From contig NC_088714.1 of assembly GCF_963576615.1 (NCBI RefSeq), forward strand, positions 40,276,572-40,340,571: DNA of 64,000 nt, read 5' to 3'. Below the pieces are notes generated by a model. It made no database searches. It was not told the origin of the DNA and saw nothing but the letters and a program-made list of their open reading frames with translations. The translations under genes were made by a program, and so were the position numbers. Each line of letters begins with the position of its first letter. The first letter of the stretch is position 1. The stretch is from Watersipora subatra. Lineage: Eukaryota; Bryozoa; Gymnolaemata; Cheilostomatida; Watersiporidae. This document shows, piece after piece, positions 60,676 through 64,000 of this stretch.

Positions 60676-61465
60676 TAACTCATCTTGATGCTGGAAGATT
60701 ATAACAAGACTCTGTTCCTACAGTAATCAAAGGACATTAATATGAGTGATGAGTATAAAGTGTGAATAATCAACCTTATGTTTTGTTTATTCATATAGCA
60801 CAGATATGACTGTTTGATATCAAGTTGGTTCATTATCAGGATAATTAAATCTTTTTGCACCAGCGTTTTGTTAGTTGAATTTATTATGTAGTAAAGATCT
60901 GCATAATTATAATCATGATTGTCCTATATTATCTCGGCTAGAATTGTTGGGTTTTATGTAAGAGCAGCACACGTTACTCCTGTATCAATGATTGAGAGAG
61001 TTTTTGGTAACACAATGTTTAGTACAAATGCTCAAAGGTTTTAGTTGAATTGATATAATTTATGTGACAGACTTTGAAAAACAAACTCTTACAAATTATT
61101 GATGTTCAAAGAAGGAAGTGTGTCATCAGCAAGCTCCGGTCAGTGATTGGTTTTTAACTAAATTTTCCAGCGTTTGATGCAGACTGTGGTGGAATGATTT
61201 TACATGTTTGACAATTATACATTTTCTATTATACATTTCAATTACTATATACAAATATATATTTTAGAACATATTTTGAAAATATTTGATATAATCTTGT
61301 TTCATATTGACAATAAGGGTTGCGTTCTGAATTAGAAAATGGGCAATTTTAGTGAGAGCACAATCGGAGATAATATGGCACATCTACGCTGTGTACTGAG
61401 TGTAGATATGCTCTATCAATACTTAGTATAAATTAAACTTTTGAAATATTCCTTTCAATTGCAAC
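60676..61465. repeat. 3' flank of TRIM copy C, duplicated at copy A
   Basis: Matches 3821 to about 4640 until the sequence changes at about 61465, where the gag-bearing element begins. The TA run present in the copy A flank is missing here. Confidence 0.75.
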
Positions 61466-62352
61466 ATTCCATAACGCCATTTTGATATACCATATGGTGT
61501 TTATTTCACCCAGATAAACCTCTTCTGTAACATCATGATCTTCTTTTTCATTTATATGAGTATCTTGTCTACACATAACTGCCCAGTGATTAAACTTCTG
61601 ACAATGTTTACAATGCGTACCATACCCAGGACATATCTGACCCTTATTGTGATTCTTACCACAATTCTCACATTTCTGCTTGGAAAATCCATGTTTTGCT
61701 GACTTGGCAGGTTTCTCTCTTCTAAACTGAGATATTGCATTGACATCTTTAGATTTTTCCTCATCATTTTGATGTTTCAGTTTTCCTGATTTTTCAGCAT
61801 TTCTCAATGACTTGATCACATAGTCGAGGGACAACTTTTCATCTGATTCTCTCGAAAGCTTGTCGTTCTTTTTGTATCATCTAAGCCAAAAAGCAGTTTG
61901 CCTTGAATCAAGTAATCTCTCTGATCACCGAATTGACAACCCTCAGCCAACTGTCTCAGTTTTATCAAAAATACATTTACAGTGTCACTATTTCGACTGC
62001 TATTGCGAAACCTAAATCTACTCACTACAACACCTGACCTAGAATTGCAATATTCATGGAATCTTTTAATAACATCATCCAACTTTCTCCCAGCAGCTCC
62101 CACCTCTAACTCTTCAGTATTGCCATCACCATCAGGTTGTGATTTGAACTCCATCTGCGAATAGACTTCTCTTACATCCTCAATCCCTTCATGCCTGTAT
62201 GAGACCAGATTTCTCTTTTCAGCTGCCTTAGCAGTTCCAGTCAGGTCAATTGCCAAAAGGTAGTCTCTGAGGGCCCTCTGCCAACGATGCCATGTACCAG
62301 ACAAATCTTCACACTTTAAATCTAGCTGCTGAGGAGGCAAAATTCCCTCCAT
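61433..62352 (-). pseudogene. Retrotransposon gag remnant with CCHC zinc knuckles
   Basis: Minus strand, ATG at 62350-62352. The first open stretch (to 61816) reads MEGILPPQQLDL, then TWHRWQRALRDYLLA, RFHEYCNSR, LRQLAEGCQFGDQRDYLIQG and LLFGLDD, the capsid-like layout of Ty3/Gypsy Gag. One frameshift near 61860 leads into a second stretch with LSRESDEKLSLDYVIKSLR and two Cys clusters: CENCGKNHNKGQICP and CKHCQKFNHWAVMC. The latter is a canonical C-x2-C-x4-H-x4-C knuckle for RNA binding. The sequence ends at TRIM flank DNA, so protease and pol are absent. GGTGGCAGTGGT (reverse complement of 62420-62431), upstream of the start, may mark the leader. Confidence 0.8.
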
Positions 62353-63088
62353 AATGATTAATATGTCACTGTTATACTCAAAGTTCTAAATATAATCTTG
62401 CTATCCACACATTTACCACTGCCACCACGTTAGATTATAACAGTTAGATAAATGACACAGCTTGTGTGAACGTTCCACATTTAATAAGTGCCTTTCATAA
62501 GTCACACGAATGAACATGAGTCACTAGAAACTTCCAGAACAGTGAGTGTGGTTAACAGCAATATAAACATGAGGATAAACAACTCTTAATAATACATCAA
62601 ACTTAAACAAACGTTGATTAATTTGAACGGCAAAAGATTTGACACACTATTTTATGAAAAAAGCCACATGGGTGTTCATACGCTATACTAGTTGGCTTTT
62701 TGAAACTATTTGTTAGTGGCAAAGTGCGCAGGTTCATTTCATCACATGGCTGGAAGGCTGATGTTTTCAGTGACATGCATTTAGGCCTGTTGCAAAAGAG
62801 AATTTTTACAGACCATCTCGATTGATTGAAGTTCAATTTATTCAAAGACTATAAGAATGTCCGGCGTTGCATGAGTGTTAAAAAACAGAAGCTGGTATTG
62901 TAGTCGCCTGCCACTTGTCATTAGCCTGGCACAATGCCAATAGCTAATGTGAGCAAGCTAGTATCCATATTGCTAAACTTACAAATAAGAGCCGTGAAAG
63001 CAAGATTTAGTGAAGTTGCACTGTAACGTAATGCTATGCGTATTTTAACTTAGATAAGCACTCATGTCGCCTAATCAATTCATCAATC
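62353..63088. other. Unassigned, probably partly leader/LTR of the gag-bearing element
   Basis: No second LTR is available to define an end. No gene recognised. Confidence 0.4.
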
Positions 63089-63245
63089 TCGCATAGCTCA
63101 ATGGTTTAGCATATCGTCTAGGAAACATAAGGTTCCGAGATCAAATCTTATGCGATACAGATTCTTCTTTCCAAGATTTTAATAGCAATAGCTGGACAAA
63201 CCGAATCACACAAACAAACTTGGAGATTTATATATAAATATGTGA
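63089..63245 (+). mobile_element. tRNA-like SINE copy, plus orientation
   Basis: Head TCGCATAGCTCAATGGTTTA with a D-arm-like GCTCAATGGTTTAGC. The terminal TATGCGA near 63155 pairs with the initial TCGCATA as an acceptor stem, and a T-arm-like GAGATCAAATC lies between. The tail is CAAACTTGGAGATTTATA, shared with the minus copy at 26100-26285. The T-arm is too degraded for a functional tRNA. Confidence 0.65.
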
Positions 63246-63577
63246 CTTTTACTGTTTTTATTGTTGGTTTCAAAATCTTGTAAGTTTTACTGTCTCGCTG
63301 CCAATAGTAATATCATATGATATAATAATAATATCATATGATATAATCATGTATGATGAAAAATCTAAGAACATGGTGCTAAATATGTTGCTTTACTCAA
63401 ACGTTTTTGAAGCAAACATTTTAAGCATGAAAAGTTGAAAATGAACAATAATCTAACTTCACCTTGAGCCTTCATTCACCAAAAATATTTGTAAATACAT
63501 ATTCGTGTGAACTTGATAAATCTTTTGTTCATAACAATAACATATGTCACATTACATACTAGCATGTAATTTTATAG

Positions 63578-64000
63578 GTAAACAATCATTCCAGCAACCA
63601 AAATTGGCTCCAACTCCCACAACACTAACTTTCCTGTCTGAACACAGCACTAGTAGCAGGTGTTACTCTGCTGCTTATAAAGGAAGCAATGAGCTTTATT
63701 TAGGATGCAATGATGGGATCAGAGTTCTGAATAGAGAATCTACAGAGATTATTTCGTCAATCATTTTAAGAGTTACATCTGTTCAGGTCTGTAATAACAG
63801 TACATGTACTTATGTTTTGGGTCGCAATGGAGATGAGAGAACAGTTTACCAGTGCCTGTCTGATATGAGCCAGAGAGAAAAGCTGTTTTCTTTCAACTAT
63901 TTAGGTAGTAATGCTTCTGTAATGGCTGTTAATAAAGACTACATTGTTGCATCGGAATGAGTTAAGCAGAAGTTAGTACTCTACAACTTCTCCACCAGGA
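63578..64000 (+). pseudogene. TRIM-like beta-propeller exon, copy D, with in-frame stop
   Basis: After the family acceptor TTTATAG, the exon reads KQSFQQPKLAPTP, then AAYKGSNELYLGCNDGIRVL and RVTSVQVCNN, with three extra residues (STCTYVLGRN). At 63958-63960 TGA stands where the other copies have CCA (SEP to SE-stop), and the homologous sequence continues beyond to the window end. The copy is therefore probably a pseudogene, or ends early. Upstream exons are not seen between the gag element and this exon. Confidence 0.75.

Noticed and set aside
61552..61767. Alternative 71-codon minus-strand frame
   Set aside because: It is a shadow of the zinc-knuckle gag frame, which has the CCHC motif.
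63089..63160. Possible functional tRNA gene (acceptor stem and D-arm-like words)
   Set aside because: The T-arm does not pair properly and the anticodon stem is poor. The downstream tail is shared with another dispersed copy, so a SINE fits better.

Overview
This is a eukaryotic nuclear window. It is AT-rich, has GT-AG introns, a tandem family of TRIM-like genes and a dense load of DNA transposons, retrotransposon remains and SINE-like copies. The style (lineage-expanded TRIM genes ending in a beta-propeller, many TIR elements) fits an invertebrate, most likely a lophotrochozoan; the sequence does not let me name the species. All gene models come from reading splice sites and phases by eye.

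Host genes. Everything I read as host coding lies on the + strand and belongs to one family: RING, two B-box-like fingers, coiled coil, NHL/WD-like beta-propeller. Copy A enters from the left with only its propeller and last exon (2877-3820). Copy B (23461-29446) is mostly dead: frameshifts in both B-box exons, a stop in the coiled coil and a ruined first propeller exon. It is followed by a second, intact propeller plus last exon. Copy C (45413-60675) is the only complete gene: nine exons whose phases all agree, totalling 2031 nt (676 aa). Two phase 1-1 exons in the middle look like optional cassettes, and one is very basic. Copy D (63578 to the window end) has an in-frame stop. Introns and 3' flanks of A and C are recognisably the same sequence, so the array grew by segmental duplication.

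Mobile DNA. The block 5102-17431 is a Kolobok-like element with TTAA-type flanks. It carries a 14-exon THAP/DDE transposase gene (minus strand, broken) convergent with a small gene for a P2X7-C-terminus-like Cys-rich domain (plus strand, one apparent frameshift). Nested in it, in order, are an element with GGCGCC ends (5451-9757), a hAT with exact 8-bp duplications (6636-8458) and a TTAA foldback element (7011-7891) that splits the hAT's BED finger. This is a four-level nest. Other delimited elements are a 474-bp hAT in copy B (27663-28136), two Tc1/mariner-like elements with TA duplications (29641-30761, 36252-38197), a 120-bp foldback with an 8-bp duplication (30320-30439), a 4-kb THAP-bearing element with an exact 8-bp duplication (39675-43643), long-TIR foldbacks (43774-43912, 53718-54497), a five-member MITE family, two tRNA-like SINEs, and decayed LTR retrotransposon pieces (RT about 47380-47560, integrase 55866-56132, gag 61433-62352).

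The rest is introns and intergenic DNA with AT-rich low complexity, minisatellites and hairpins, noted where seen.
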